DNA of 64,000 nucleotides from Meghimatium bilineatum (lineage: Eukaryota; Mollusca; Gastropoda; Stylommatophora; Philomycidae): assembly GCA_034231615.1 (NCBI GenBank), contig CM067322.1, forward strand, positions 58,534,938 to 58,598,937. Reading direction: 5' to 3'. Both the position numbers and the translations under genes were made by a program. Within the stretch, counting starts at the first letter, position 1, and each line of letters begins with the position of its first letter. Under the pieces are notes generated by a model. It did no database searches. It was not told where the DNA came from and saw only the letters and a program-made list of their open reading frames with translations. Shown here one piece after another: positions 21,966 to 32,055 of the stretch.

Positions 21966-22351
21966 ATTGATGAGTTATATTTGGGTCAAAGGGCATGAAC
22001 TCATGAACCACTAACCTACCATAAGTTATATTTAATATTACATAATCACCAGTGTGTTGCAGGGGAGCAAAGAATAGCACACTGTTTACCTTCAACGCAT
22101 GTCGTAAAAGGCGACTAAGGAGGTTATGGGATGGAGTTGGCAGTCCCATCCCATATAGGATCAGTGACCCAAAGCCATGCTGAAGTCGGATGTGTCTGGC
22201 CGAAAGGCGCAGATATCGCAGCAATGCTGTAAACCATGACACAACGCATTCCGTTCTCCGGACTACATCCTGCTAATCTGCAGGAGTTTGAGAATGAACG
22301 CAGAAGAAGAAGATATTACAAAATGTATGATATTATTCCAACTTTGAGACA
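21966..22351 (-). CDS. COLGALT exon interrupted by SINE-B
   Basis: Acceptor ATTTTAATCAG at 22352, donor CATCAAT|GTGAGT at 21960-21965. The first part reads SQSWNNIIHFVI and the part after the SINE reads YGRLVVHEFMPFDPNITHQ, equivalent to the vertebrate YGFLPVPLRAHS region. A 266-bp SINE-B with a 12-bp duplication separates them. The phase from the 25041 donor fits the acceptor chosen. Confidence 0.7.
22047..22312 (+). mobile_element. SINE-B inserted in a COLGALT exon
   Basis: Full-length SINE-B, GTGTTGCAGGGGAGCAAAGA to GAACGCAGAAGAAGAAG. Duplication ATATTACATAAT / ATATTACAAAAT (22035-22046 and 22313-22324, one mismatch). Other SINE-B copies give the same ends, so the insertion boundaries are reliable. 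Confidence 0.9.
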
Positions 22352-22389
22352 CTGATTAAAATGACAATTGTTTTACAATCATTTCGCCT

Positions 22390-22655
22390 GTGTGTTGCCT
22401 GGGCCTCAAAAGAGAGCCAACAATAGCAAGACCGTTTACCTTCCATGCATGTCACAAGAGGCAACTAGGGATGTTATAGGTTGGAGTTGGCTGTCCCATC
22501 CCATACAGGTTAAAGTGACCCAGAAGCCATGATGAAGTCAGATCGATAGGTGCAGATACCTCAGCAAAACTATAAACCATGATACAATACATTTCATTCT
22601 CCAGACTGCATCCTGTGAATCTGCAGGAGTGTAGGGACGCACACAGAAGAAATCA
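22390..22655 (+). mobile_element. SINE-B copy
   Basis: Begins TGTGTTGCCTGGGCCTCAAA and runs to a CACACAGAAGAAAT end; landmarks in order but diverged. Confidence 0.85.
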
Positions 22656-22934
22656 CTATTTTTCTTTACTGAACTGTTTCAGCCGAAACCCACAGAAAAC
22701 CCTTGGCCACCCCAATTTGGGTCACAACTCATAACATGGGAACCCGTGAGTTAAACGTATACTATAAACATATTTTTTCAGTTGTGATTACGTATAGCAA
22801 CTTTCCTCTTCATCAATAGCAAAAATAATGTTCCTGTTTCAGTTACATTCAAATTCAAATATTTGTCCTTGCAGTGCTTGTTCTAAATTCAACTCATCCA
22901 CAATTCAAAAATTCTACTTATCAGTGTCTATATC

Positions 22935-23098
22935 TTTAAAATAAACTTATCCTTATCTTTAAAATAAACTTATCCTTATCTTTAAAATAAACTTATCCTT
23001 ATCTTTAAAATAAACTTATCCTTATTTTTAAAATAAACTTATCCTTATCTTTAAAATAAACGTATCCTTATTTTTAAAATAAAATTATCTTTATCTTT
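22935..23098. repeat. Minisatellite, 23 bp x 7
   Basis: Copies of ATCTTTAAAATAAACTTATC with a CTT spacer. Confidence 0.95.
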
Positions 23099-23837
23099 TA
23101 GATATCCCAGGAATATCAGTGGGAGGACATAGCATAATTAATTTGAGATATGCGGATGACACTGTTCTGATTGCAAAAAGTGAGGAAGATCTTCAAGAGT
23201 TAATTAATGTAGTAGTCACAGAAAGTAAAGAGAAAGGTTCTTCCTAAATATTAAGAAAACAGAAGTAATAGTTATTTCAAAGAAACAAAATAACACACCT
23301 TGCAAGATCAAAGTGAATGATATAGTATTAAAATAGGTCCCCCAATTCAAATATCTAGGTACAATGATTACAACAAATGAAAGAAGTTCAACAGAAATAA
23401 AAATAACCAAATGGTCAGAGGGTGTCCGACAAAGTGGATGGTGCCGCAGTAACCTAATGAACAAATAGTCAAGCAAAATGAATTTGCTTGACTATTATAA
23501 ACATTATTTGCTCATTATAAACAAAAAATATGAATGCACGCATTTTCTCTTTTACTAGATGCGTTGCCATCCCTGCGCTATGGAGACGGGGCTTGATGAA
23601 ATCTAGTCATCTATTTTGTTTTTCATTTTTTTGTTTTCTGTTGTTTGTCTCTTGAAAAAGGTTCAATTTGAGCCGATACGTGGAGAATTGTCCTGTTTAG
23701 TTTTATTGTATGTTTTTTTATATATACTTTTTTAAATATATTTTTATTAATAGGCAAGGTAAGTGTTTTAGTAACCTGTTTAATTCATTTTGCTCAACAG
23801 AAATAAGATGAAGAATAGGACAGGCAAAAAAAGTTTG
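23099..23837 (+). mobile_element. R2 LINE RT fragment split by another insertion
   Basis: Encodes INLRYADDTVLIAKSEEDLQ, the catalytic YADD motif of the reverse transcriptase, followed by the same KKTEV-type region as at 10050. R2 sequence stops at 23402 and resumes at about 23796 (AACAGAAATAAGATGAAGAA). Confidence 0.85.
23403..23795. mobile_element. Insertion in R2, Penelope-like 3' region candidate
   Basis: About 390 bp flanked by TCAACAGAAATAA-type duplications. It contains a 14-bp perfect hairpin at 23464-23496 and the stretch TTGAAAAAGGTTCAATTTGA then GCCGATACGTGGAGAA, which resembles the stem sequences in 3' regions of Penelope-like elements. No ORF. Confidence 0.5.
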
Positions 23838-23848
23838 AACTACAGTTT

Positions 23849-24007
23849 CTTCTTCTTCAGCTTTCATTCTCAAACTCCCGCTGGATTTCTCTTGCAACAG
23901 GACAATGGTCCTACAAAATTTCCAGTTGAATTTAGTCCAGAGAATGGAAATGCATTGTGTTGCCGTTTTATTTGCGCCAATGGCCCAGCACATCCATCTT
24001 CGATGGT
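23849..24007 (-). mobile_element. SINE-A copy with 11-bp duplication
   Basis: Reverse SINE-A bounded by AACTACAGTTT at 23838-23848 and 24008-24018. Confidence 0.95.
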
Positions 24008-24318
24008 AACTACAGTTTAACCATTAGCAAGATGGATTAAAAAATACAAAACGTCTTCCTGCCACCGGATTCTTTTTTGACAATTTGCGTTATTGATGGT
24101 GACTGTTTTGAAAATGTGATAATTTTTTAGTTGTTAGAGATATTTAAATATTTGCACATATAAATAAAGAATTGAATTCTGCATATATTGGTGTAATTTC
24201 TGTACATGTGTGTTTGATACCAGACGTATGAGAAAGTGGTAAAGACGTTTTAAACAAAAAAACTTATATTTTATAACAAATAAAGCAGAAAAATTTGTAA
24301 AAAAATAACTTACTTTAC

Positions 24319-24530
24319 TTATTGAATTGTTTGGCAACACTGTACACTAAATCACACACAAATCTGTTGTATTTATGGTCTTTCATTATCAAAATATTGC
24401 CGGGGGAACTGTATAAAACATGTAGATTTGCAGTAAAATCGTTCTTTGAGCTTAGGCCTAGAGTCATTTTTGGTGCCACTTCAACATATTCGATATCAAA
24501 CATCTGGAAGTCCCCACACCAACACGCCAT
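24319..24530 (-). CDS. Candidate first coding exon of an unknown protein
   Basis: An ATG in good context (ACAGAATGGCG) opens a 71-codon frame beginning MACWCGDFQMFDIEYVEVAP and continuing with balanced, non-repetitive composition. A GTAAAG donor lies at 24313-24318, before the in-frame stop. I do not recognise the protein. It lies in a COLGALT intron on the same strand, with a CCAAT box 260 bp upstream. It may be a separate nested gene, or chance. Confidence 0.3.
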
Positions 24531-24791
24531 TCTGTATATTTACTGCTGTGAAACTAAATAACCCAATAATTCATGATTCAAGCCACGATTCAATGTTATT
24601 TTATTCAAAATACAATGATACAACGGTCTATAAACCCGATTCACCATCATGGCATCGTACCGGTGTGCAGATGTGGTCAGATTAATTGGTATAAAACGTG
24701 TTACTTCTACGTAGAAATTTTCACTACGATCATGATGGACGTAGAAATGTATCGGCTTCAATTGCATATGTTTCCCGAGTATGTGCATTGA

Positions 24792-24796
24792 CCAAT
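24792..24796. promoter_or_regulatory. CCAAT box
   Basis: GACCAATCAGGC, a consensus NF-Y type site, upstream of the candidate exon at 24319-24530. Inference only. Confidence 0.25.
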
Positions 24797-25040
24797 CAGG
24801 CTCTGGTATGTATATTTAACACAATATCGCATTTGATGACTTCTATCGACAACGGCAAGAGCTGCCATTTTTTTGTTTATCGACAAGTATTTACATAAGC
24901 ATTGTGAAGGTTAAAGTCACTGTTTTTTATCACCATCCTTCTCCTCATCTTCTTCTTTTGCATTCTTCCTTGGACTGCCATGTAGCATCACGTTTTTAAT
25001 AACGACACTTAATGATGATGATGAACCAACACCCACTTAC

Positions 25041-25246
25041 CTAAAGCTTTCACAGAATGAGCAAATAAAATGATGTCATCTCTTGGACCACTATATCCCA
25101 CTGGAGGTCTATTGTAGGAAAGATTCGGTGAAAGGTAGTGATGCAGGTTGATAAGAATAGCAGAGTGCACCATAGGAACAGGAAACACCTCCAAAAATCT
25201 CCCGGTCTACAATGGATAGATAGTTACTACTACGAATGTAGTAGCC
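25041..25246 (-). CDS. COLGALT exon, PMVHS, with frame break
   Basis: 206 bp: acceptor CCTCCTCAG, donor GCTTTAG|GTAAGT. The first part reads GYYIRSSNYLSIVDRE and the second, in the +1 frame, VFPVPMVHSAILINL, then GPRDDIILFAHS. Both parts match COLGALT (YYKRT...VPMVHS...DDIIVFA). The break falls in GAGATTTTTGGAGG, where the run of five T has one base too many for a single frame. Acceptor and donor phases both fit if one base is surplus. Confidence 0.8.
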
Positions 25247-25319
25247 CTGAGGAGGAATACAAGAAACATTTGTGACTCACTTCTCAATAAAAGAAATGTT
25301 GGATTGTTTATCATAATCT

Positions 25320-25475
25320 TCTTCTTCAGCGTTCATTCTCAAACTCCTGCTGGATCTCTCTTGTAGCAGGAAAATCGTACTACTAGATTTCCAGCAGAAT
25401 ATAGACCAGAGAATGGAAATGCGTTGTGTCACCGTTTTATTTGAGCCAATGACCCGACACATCCATCTTCAGAGG
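25320..25475 (-). mobile_element. SINE-A copy with 11-bp duplication
   Basis: Reverse SINE-A; duplication TATCATAATCT (25309-25319) and TATCAGAATCT (25476-25486), one mismatch. Confidence 0.9.
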
Positions 25476-25659
25476 TATCAGAATCTAATCATACTTAACT
25501 GCAGACTAGGCTGACACACAGGTTCGTTAAGGCAGGTAACCCACCAAGTAATTATTACTGGTCTGCCAGGCTGATTTATATATATTCCACATGACATATT
25601 CTTTCCAGATTGTAGTTGTCTTTAGAGTAGACCTGACGCAGGAAGGGGCGTGTTTAAAC

Positions 25660-25821
25660 ATTCTTCATCTTCAGCGTTCATTCTCAAACTCCCACTGGAT
25701 TTCTGTTGTAGCAGGACAATGGTCCTACTAGATTTCCAGCAGAATGTAATCCAGAGAATGGAAATGTGTTGTGTCGCTGTTTTAATTGCACCAATGACCC
25801 GATACATCCATCTTCGGCGGA
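25660..25821 (-). mobile_element. SINE-A copy
   Basis: Reverse SINE-A from TTCATCTTCAGCGTTCATTC to CATCTTCGGCGG with a short GTTTAAA duplication. Confidence 0.9.
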
Positions 25822-25841
25822 GTTTAAATAATCTGAGATGT

Positions 25842-25975
25842 CTCTAATCCATCCTTGTCTTTTTGGCGGCCCTTACCTCTGCTTCCAGGAACCATACCTT
25901 CCATTATTAATTGTTCCATTTTGTTATGTCTCCTTATATGGCTAAATTATATCTGATTTAGAATTACTATATGCA
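25842..25975 (-). mobile_element. R4-like LINE tail fragment
   Basis: The minus strand reads HNKMEQLIMEGMVPGSRGKG, the arginine-rich tail of an RTE-like LINE. Confidence 0.6.
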
Positions 25976-26079
25976 CTACTCTCTGAATTCAGAAAATATC
26001 AAATTACAAGCTAGCCAATCTGCAAACTATGATGCTAAATATTAATTAGGAAGCAATCATTATGTCTAAACTTTGATAT

Positions 26080-26215
26080 TGTCAGATAAGTAAGGTTCTG
26101 AATGGAAACATTGTCAGATAAAGTGAAGTTCTGAATGGAGACATTGTCAAATTTTAAAAAAAGTTCTGAATGAAAACATTGTCAGATAAAGTAAAGTTCT
26201 GAATGGAGACATTGT
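26080..26215. repeat. Imperfect tandem repeat, about 35 bp x 4
   Basis: Repeated GTTCTGAATGGAGACATTGT units. Confidence 0.8.
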
Positions 26216-26349
26216 CCAAGGAGGAAACAACTCTTTGATGTATGTCTATTGTAAACAACAAAAGCTTTGACTTTGTATACAACTAGTCTGTCAAACAGGG
26301 AAAAAGCTTTTCAGATCGTGTTACCGGAAAGTATTCATACCCCCTCCGA

Positions 26350-26500
26350 GTAGATGTCTTTTTCAATAGACACTGCATTGAGCCAGAAGCTGAAGTCTCT
26401 TGGGTATGAAAGATAGATCTGAGAAACCACTCCCACTACACACAAGAATTAAGAGCAAATCGCTCACAATTCCTGGCATTATTGACAACAATAACAACAA
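26350..26500 (+). repeat. Dispersed repeat shared with 29213 and 53708
   Basis: Shares TTTTTCAATAGACACTGCAT and AAGAGCAAATCGCTCACAAT with the copy at 53708-53860. Origin unknown. Confidence 0.55.
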
Positions 26501-26704
26501 CCAGAAAATATGAAGTTGCCTCCTCCATGGAAAAAAGCTGCCTACTACCAATGTAGGATCGCTTGCGGCAGATGGTGTAAGGATACATGGTAAAATTTCT
26601 GTAGCTCACAAATGTAATATACTTTCATCCATCCTTCCAGATCCCGTTAACTTAACCTGTATGGTTATATAGCATTGAAAGTACCTTTTAATACAGAGTA
26701 TTAT

Positions 26705-26950
26705 TCTTCTTCTGCTGCATTTGTATTCAAACTTCTGCAGATTAACAGGATGTATTCTGGAGAATGGAATGCATTGTGTCGACATGGTTACAGCTTAACT
26801 GTGATATCTGTGCCTTTCGACCCGACACATGTGGCTTCTGGGTCACTTTGACCCTATTTGGGAAGGGACATACAACTCCACCTCCAAAACCTTAGTCTCC
26901 TTCTCTAATAATTTGCATGGAAAGTAAACAGTAGTGCTATTCTTTGCTCT
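26705..26950 (-). mobile_element. SINE-B copy
   Basis: Reverse SINE-B landmarks from TTCTTCTTCTGCTGCATTTG to GTGCTATTCTTTGCTC. Confidence 0.8.
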
Positions 26951-27044
26951 ACCTACAAGCGCAGGCAACATACAGGGAGGATATATCCTCTGGTTGCAAA
27001 CCATATCACTTCTAGTTTCTCCAATCACATTTCTCAAGTTTCTG

Positions 27045-27270
27045 ATTCTTCTGTATTCTTTCTCAAATTCCTGCTGGTTACCAGGATATAGACCAGAGAA
27101 TGGAATATGTTGCTTACAGCTTGGGTGAAATATCTGTGCCTTTCAGCTTGACATATCCGACTTCAGCATGGCATGGAACTTTGGCCTTCAGCCAACCTTC
27201 TCAGTCACCTTCTACAAACATGTAACGTATAGAGGTCACTGCTTTGCAATTCTTTGCTCCCTTTTTAGGT
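27045..27270 (-). mobile_element. SINE-B copy
   Basis: Reverse SINE-B with an altered middle; ends CAATTCTTTGCTCCCTTTT. Confidence 0.75.
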
Positions 27271-27517
27271 CCTGCAGCATAAGTACAGGCTCAGGCATTT
27301 CATTTCTAGGCTTGGATCTGCCTGTTACTTGTTGGAGTTCATTGCTGTAGAAACTTGATAACTAACTTGACATTATCCACTCCAACAATAGTCCTCTTTG
27401 TTTTGGAACTCTAAACAATGGACTGTATGTTTGCTATCTCCAGGAATTGCAAGCAACTTATTTTTGGACTGAGAGTCTGTTACCGTAACTGTGCTAGTTA
27501 ACAGGATTCTATAAGAT

Positions 27518-27888
27518 TGTTGGTTGGTGGTCTAGCGGTCCATGGGCTCATGCCCATGCTATTGTGTGATATCAATGCTATTGTGTGATATATGCATGTG
27601 TTTGTGAGCTGTTTTTTTGTTCCATATAATGTGTTCCATTTATCTGATCCTGGAGGGAGAAGCATTTTCCTGATGTCATCCAGCGCTGGACATTCAAAAA
27701 GGTGGTGGTCAACAGTTTCATAGGGATGAATGCACAGCCGGCACCCTGGAGTGTGTTGTGGTTGTATTCTGCTCATGTGATTGTTAAGCTGTACATGTGT
27801 GCGCAGTCGGAAGATTATACTCTGGTCTTTCCTTCCCAGGAGGTTGATGTTGTCCTTAGCATTTGGGCTGGTCATATATTTATAGAGG
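27518..27888 (-). mobile_element. N1 LINE 3' fragment with 11-bp duplication
   Basis: The minus strand encodes GRKDQSIIFRLRTHVQLNNH, CRLCIHPYETVDHHLFECPA and LYGTKKQLTNTCIYHT, an I-clade LINE tail open for 125 codons. Flanked by TTCTATAAGAT (27507-27517 and 27889-27899). It ends about 20 bp from a COLGALT splice donor. Confidence 0.9.
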
Positions 27889-27924
27889 TTCTATAAGATG
27901 ATTAAGAGAAACACTGAGGTTTAC

Positions 27925-28000
27925 CTTTTCAGACATTCCTCCCCAGAAATTGGAATAGTAGCCCTCAACAGAAGCATTTAGCATAGGACCAATTACCAAT
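27925..28000 (-). CDS. COLGALT exon, YSNFW
   Basis: 76 bp: acceptor TTTGCTGTTGCAAG, donor GAAAAG|GTAAAC. Reads LVIGPMLNASVEGYYSNFWG then GMSEK, equivalent to [20 protein letters not shown]. Phase fits the exons at 29724 and 25246. Confidence 0.9.
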
Positions 28001-28199
28001 CTTGCAACAGCAAAAAAACATTGAGAATTAAAAGAGAATTACCAATATTAAATAAAACAAAACACATCAAAAATGTTAACACTTTAACACATCTGTAACA
28101 GGACATAATATATATATATATATTTTTTCAAGATGTTAACACTCTAATAATTCAAGATGTTACCCACACTAACAAATATAAAACAGGAATAAGATATGT

Positions 28200-28490
28200 A
28201 TTCTTCTTCTGCATTTGTTCTTAATTTCTTGCAGATTAGCAGGATGTAGTCCGGAGAATGGAATGTGTTGTGCTAGGGTTTACAGCTTAGCTGTGATTAT
28301 CTATGCCTTTCTGCCTGATACAACAACTTTAGCATGGTTTCTGGGCTGTTTTTTTACAGCTGAGCTGTGATTATCTGCAGCATTCAGTCTGACACATCGA
28401 ACTTCAGCAAGGATTCTGAGTGATTTAAATTGGATAGAACAGCCAATTTCACCACAAAATACCTTAGTTGCTTCTTATGACATGCATGGC
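28200..28490 (-). mobile_element. SINE-B copy with internal duplication
   Basis: Reverse SINE-B in which the segment around TACAGCTTAGCTGTGATTAT occurs twice (about 28290 and 28360). Confidence 0.75.
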
Positions 28491-28530
28491 CTATTAATTA
28501 AGGACATAACTCTAATTGAATTTCAAAGTG

Positions 28531-28806
28531 GATGTCGTCCATGTGTTGCCTGGGCCAGAGAGGGGAGCAAATAGCAACACTGTTTACCTTCCATGAATGT
28601 TGTAAAAGGCGACTAAGGAGGTTATGGGATGGAGTTGGCTGTCCCATCCCATATAGAGTCAGTGACCCAAAGCCATGCTGAAGTCGGTTGTTTCAGGCTG
28701 AAAGGCGCAGATATCGCAGCAATGCTGTAAACCATGATACAATGCATTGCGTTCTCCAGAATACATCCTGCTTATCTACAGGAGTTTGAGAATGAATGCA
28801 GAAGAA
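28531..28806 (+). mobile_element. SINE-B copy, full length
   Basis: From GTCCATGTGTTGCCTGGGCC to GAATGCAGAAGAAGAC, all landmarks present; a good reference copy. Confidence 0.9.
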
Positions 28807-29212
28807 GACAAAAAGTGGATGAAACAAATAGTCATAATCACTTGTGATGGACAAACAATAACAACAACAACATGCATGGAAGGTAAACAGTGTTGCTATT
28901 CTTTGCTACACTTTCGGATCCTACCACATATGTATTCAAGAAGTTAACACTCTAACAAATATAAAACTGGACTGACATCATAAGTCATCGCTGTCTTATA
29001 AAAGATATTGTCACAAGTGGATAATAATAATAATAACAGTTGTGTACCCATAACATTTTCATCTGGCATGCTGAAGGTCTTACCAGCGGACCATCAGACC
29101 AACCAGAATGCAACAGTAAATACCTAGTAGATGACGTGCAAATATAGTGATGCTTTCCTTTCGTGGAAGACTCGCGTAACTTCATCTATGCAGCTATATG
29201 TTCATTCCCTCT

Positions 29213-29350
29213 CAGTAAAAGGCTTCTTCAAAATCATTGCAAACCACAGAGAGTTGCAGCCTTAGTGTGTGTGAAATAAAGCTCTGGAGAAACCCCTCGA
29301 CTGCACAAAAGAAGAATTCTATTTCTCAAAATTCCTAGTGATTCAAACAA
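29213..29350 (+). repeat. Dispersed repeat shared with 53708
   Basis: CAGTAAAAGGCTTCTTCAAA and TGTGTGTGAAATAAAGCTCT match the copy at 53708-53860. Confidence 0.55.
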
Positions 29351-29591
29351 ACGTAACGCTTTCTTAATATCCAAAATCATACCAGCTGTTCAAATAATAA
29401 TAATAACAAATACATTACACATCAACATCTCAGGCAAAGAATATTTCAATCAATTTTGTTTGGGTCATTCATTATCAAACTCCAAACTGAAGTATGTATT
29501 TGAGGCTTTGGATTCTTGACATTTATCTGTGTACGAGATCCTTAGTCAGTAGTGGTGACCCAATAGTCTGCAGCGGCCTGTTCTAACATGA

Positions 29592-29682
29592 AACTGTCCA
29601 GCAGGATGTAGTTCAGACAAGGGAAATGCATTTTGTCATCGTTTTATTTGCATCAATGGCCCAACACATGCAATTTCAGCTG
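29592..29682 (-). mobile_element. SINE-A fragment
   Basis: Reverse partial copy: AGCAGGATGTAGTTCAGACA to CAATGGCCCAACACATGCAA. Confidence 0.65.
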
Positions 29683-29723
29683 TAAAGTTTAATTAAATGT
29701 ACAAGAGCATACAACACACTTAC

Positions 29724-29788
29724 TTTTTCTGCCCCATAAGAATTTGAAGAGTTCTATTATTTTCTAGTGTGACATCAGCATCGATCAT
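29724..29788 (-). CDS. COLGALT exon, MIDAD
   Basis: 65 bp: acceptor ATCTTTTTGATAG, donor CAGAAAAA|GTAAGT. Reads MIDADVTLENNRTLQILMGQ then K, matching the DADN..L.N..TL..LI region that holds a conserved DxD in this family. Confidence 0.85.
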
Positions 29789-29884
29789 CTATCAAAAAGA
29801 TAAAAACCTGCATTATCTAGTTGCATGTGGACAATATTTTTTTAAATCAGTCATAATCATTTTGCATTCAATACATCAAAGTAT

Positions 29885-30100
29885 ATACACTCTACCGCCG
29901 AAGACAGTAGAACACCTCCTTATTGACTGTCCTTACATTTCAACTGACAGGAAAAAACTTGTACAGACACTGTTAACAGTCTGAAACTCACTGTATGGAT
30001 CACTAAGTCAACTTTAGAAGACCTGCACTTTTTTTTAAAGAATGGCTTCACGTTGCCAAGACAAGAGTAGAACTACTCAGTCTATCTATCTATCTATAAG
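29885..30100 (+). mobile_element. LINE C-terminal fragment with (TCTA)n end
   Basis: Reads TVEHLLIDCPYISTDRKKLV, a cysteine/histidine tail typical of non-LTR ORF2, followed by a CTATCTATCTATCTAT run. Confidence 0.6.
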
Positions 30101-30407
30101 CTGTATCCCTTGTTTGCCTTGAAGTGTCAGGGGTAGAAGAGTTCTCTGGAGATGGCCTTCTTGTGTGCTGTTTGTAAGCTTGTTCCTGTGGCTTCTTTGA
30201 TTTCTGTGATCAATCTTTTACATGGTCTGCCTCTGGCTTTATAGCTTGTCTATGTGAAATGGCCATCTGTGGCATGCTGTCTGTTGGTAGTCTGGAAGCG
30301 TGTGAAAACCACTTGATTTGTTGTCTTTTGATGTATTCCAATACTGGTATTGTTTTGGTTATCTGTCTGATGTTATCGTTTCTAATTCTCTCTCTTAATG
30401 TAACTCC

Positions 30408-30930
30408 AGCAACAGAGATGTGGTTCTATAGAAGAATGCTGAGAATACCATCAATCAAAAAACCCATAACCCTTCAGGGTCGTAGGGGTACCACATTGGA
30501 TGCTTCAGCACACAGAGTCCTCCAGCGAATTCTATCCTCAGCGATGCGGATGAGTGTGGAAATATCTAGCCCTGTCCATTCCTTGATGTTGTCTGTCCAT
30601 GTCTTTATTTATACCATGGACTGCCAGAAAAACTAATGTAGAGGTGTTGAAAGAGTCAAATGCGCAACAGACCTTAATCAATAATATAAGAAAAAGACAA
30701 TCTTCATTTTTTGGCCACTTCATAAGACAGGGAGGTTTGGAGAACATAGTCACAACAGGCAAGATTGAAGGCAACAGAGACAGAAGATGACAAAGTGAGA
30801 AAATAGTTGACAGTTTGATAACCTGGCACAGCAGGCAAACAACAACGATGTTGATACATAATACTATAGACAGAGAGCTGTGGACAGCCATGATCGCCTA
30901 CACCAGTCAGCATGGCACATGATGATGACG
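30408..30930 (+). mobile_element. R2 LINE 3' fragment inside R5, holding an R3 tail
   Basis: R2 sequence ATEMWFYRRMLRIP, then after the R3 tail TARKTNVEVLKESNAQQTLI and the usual tail to CATGGCACATGATGATG. It splits R5; an imperfect AATGTAACTCC / AATGACACTCT repeat flanks it. Confidence 0.8.
30452..30610 (-). mobile_element. R3 LINE 3' tail inside R2
   Basis: 159 bp, reverse, beginning CAATCAAAAAACCCATAACC, with ATACCAT on each side (30445-30451 and 30611-30617). Confidence 0.85.
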
Positions 30931-31097
30931 AATGACACTCTGAGTATTCTTCGTAGACGTGTCATTTCTGCTGTCACTATTTTACTTTTGTCTTGTGCTG
31001 TCATTGTCCAGGTTTGGCACTGGTAGCACAGTGATGGGATAATAATAGTCTTGAATAATGCAACTATTCAGTAGTTTTTGGATATAGAAAACAACAA

Positions 31098-31256
31098 CAG
31101 CAGAAGACGGTTGTGTCTGGCTAATGCTTCAAATAGAGCAGCAACACACTGCATTGTTATTCCCTGGGCTACATCCTGTTGGAAATTTAGTAGGACCAAT
31201 GTCCTGCTACAAGAGACATTCTGCGGGAGTTTGAGAATGAACGACAGAGAAGATGA
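31098..31256 (+). mobile_element. SINE-A copy, diverged
   Basis: Contains GAAGACGGTTGTGTCTGGCT, CTACATCCTGTTGGAAATTT and GAGTTTGAGAATGAACGACA. Confidence 0.8.
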
Positions 31257-31341
31257 AATATATACTTGAATAGTGAGTGGTGTGTTCATTGTAGTCCTTT
31301 GTGCCCTTCTGTCAATCATGTTACAGCAGTAGAAGCTTCAT

Positions 31342-31590
31342 CTGCTTCTGCATTAATTCTGCAGTTCTGCTAGTTAGCTTGATGTTGTTCAAATAATGGG
31401 ATGTGTTTTGTCATGTTTTACAGTCAATATAAGGTACTACTGCAGTGAAATGGAACAACAATAGTACTTATGTAGAACACAGGTTTTTGAAAGTTTCACT
31501 TGAACATGATGGACTATCACTAAAACTAAGGGGTTACGTATTTACACCTTTCAGCCTAACACATCTGACTTCAGCATGACTTTCAGCAGT
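31342..31590 (-). mobile_element. SINE-B copy, split and diverged
   Basis: Reverse 3' part at 31342-31425 and a middle part (ACACCTTTCAGCCTAACACA) at 31540-31590, separated by about 115 bp of other sequence. Confidence 0.5.
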
Positions 31591-31734
31591 CAATAAACTG
31601 AATTTGTTGTTTTATTTGCAGCACACCTGCGTGATATTACAATTGTCTTTTCAATTGCTGGAGAACTGCCCAGTCCGTATTCTTCCATGGTGTGAAATTA
31701 AATAATCATCAAGTGGATGCTTAAAAAACATGTA

Positions 31735-32052
31735 ACTAGATGTAATGTAATAGAAGTAATGTATTAGAAGTAATGTAACTAGAAGTAATGTAACTAGAAG
31801 TAATGTAACTAGAAGTAATGTATAAGAAGTAATGTAACTAAAAGTAATGTAACTAGAAGTAATGTATAAGAAGTAATATAACTAGAAGTAATGTATTTGA
31901 AGCAATGTAACTAGAAATAATTTTAAGAAATAATGTAACTAGAAATAATGTATAAAAAGTAATGTAACTAGAAATAATGTATTTGAAGTAATGTAACTAG
32001 AAGTAATGTATAAAAAGTAATGTAACTAGAAGTAATGTATTAGAAGTAATGG
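31735..32052. repeat. Minisatellite, about 15 bp x 20
   Basis: Copies of AGAAGTAATGTAACT and length variants. Confidence 0.95.
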
Positions 32053-32055
32053 CCT

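Larger units (their letters stand above)
30105..31080 (-). mobile_element. R5 LINE fragment split by R2
   Basis: The minus strand encodes IPVLEYIKRQQIKWFSHASR and PTDSMPQMAISHRQ in 30105-30405 and resumes at 30942-31080. Same family as 49860-50210 and 60605-61425. Confidence 0.75.

Noticed and set aside
27702-27896. Plus-strand ORF opposite the N1 fragment
   Set aside because: Shadow of the minus-strand LINE frame, which has clear zinc-knuckle homology.
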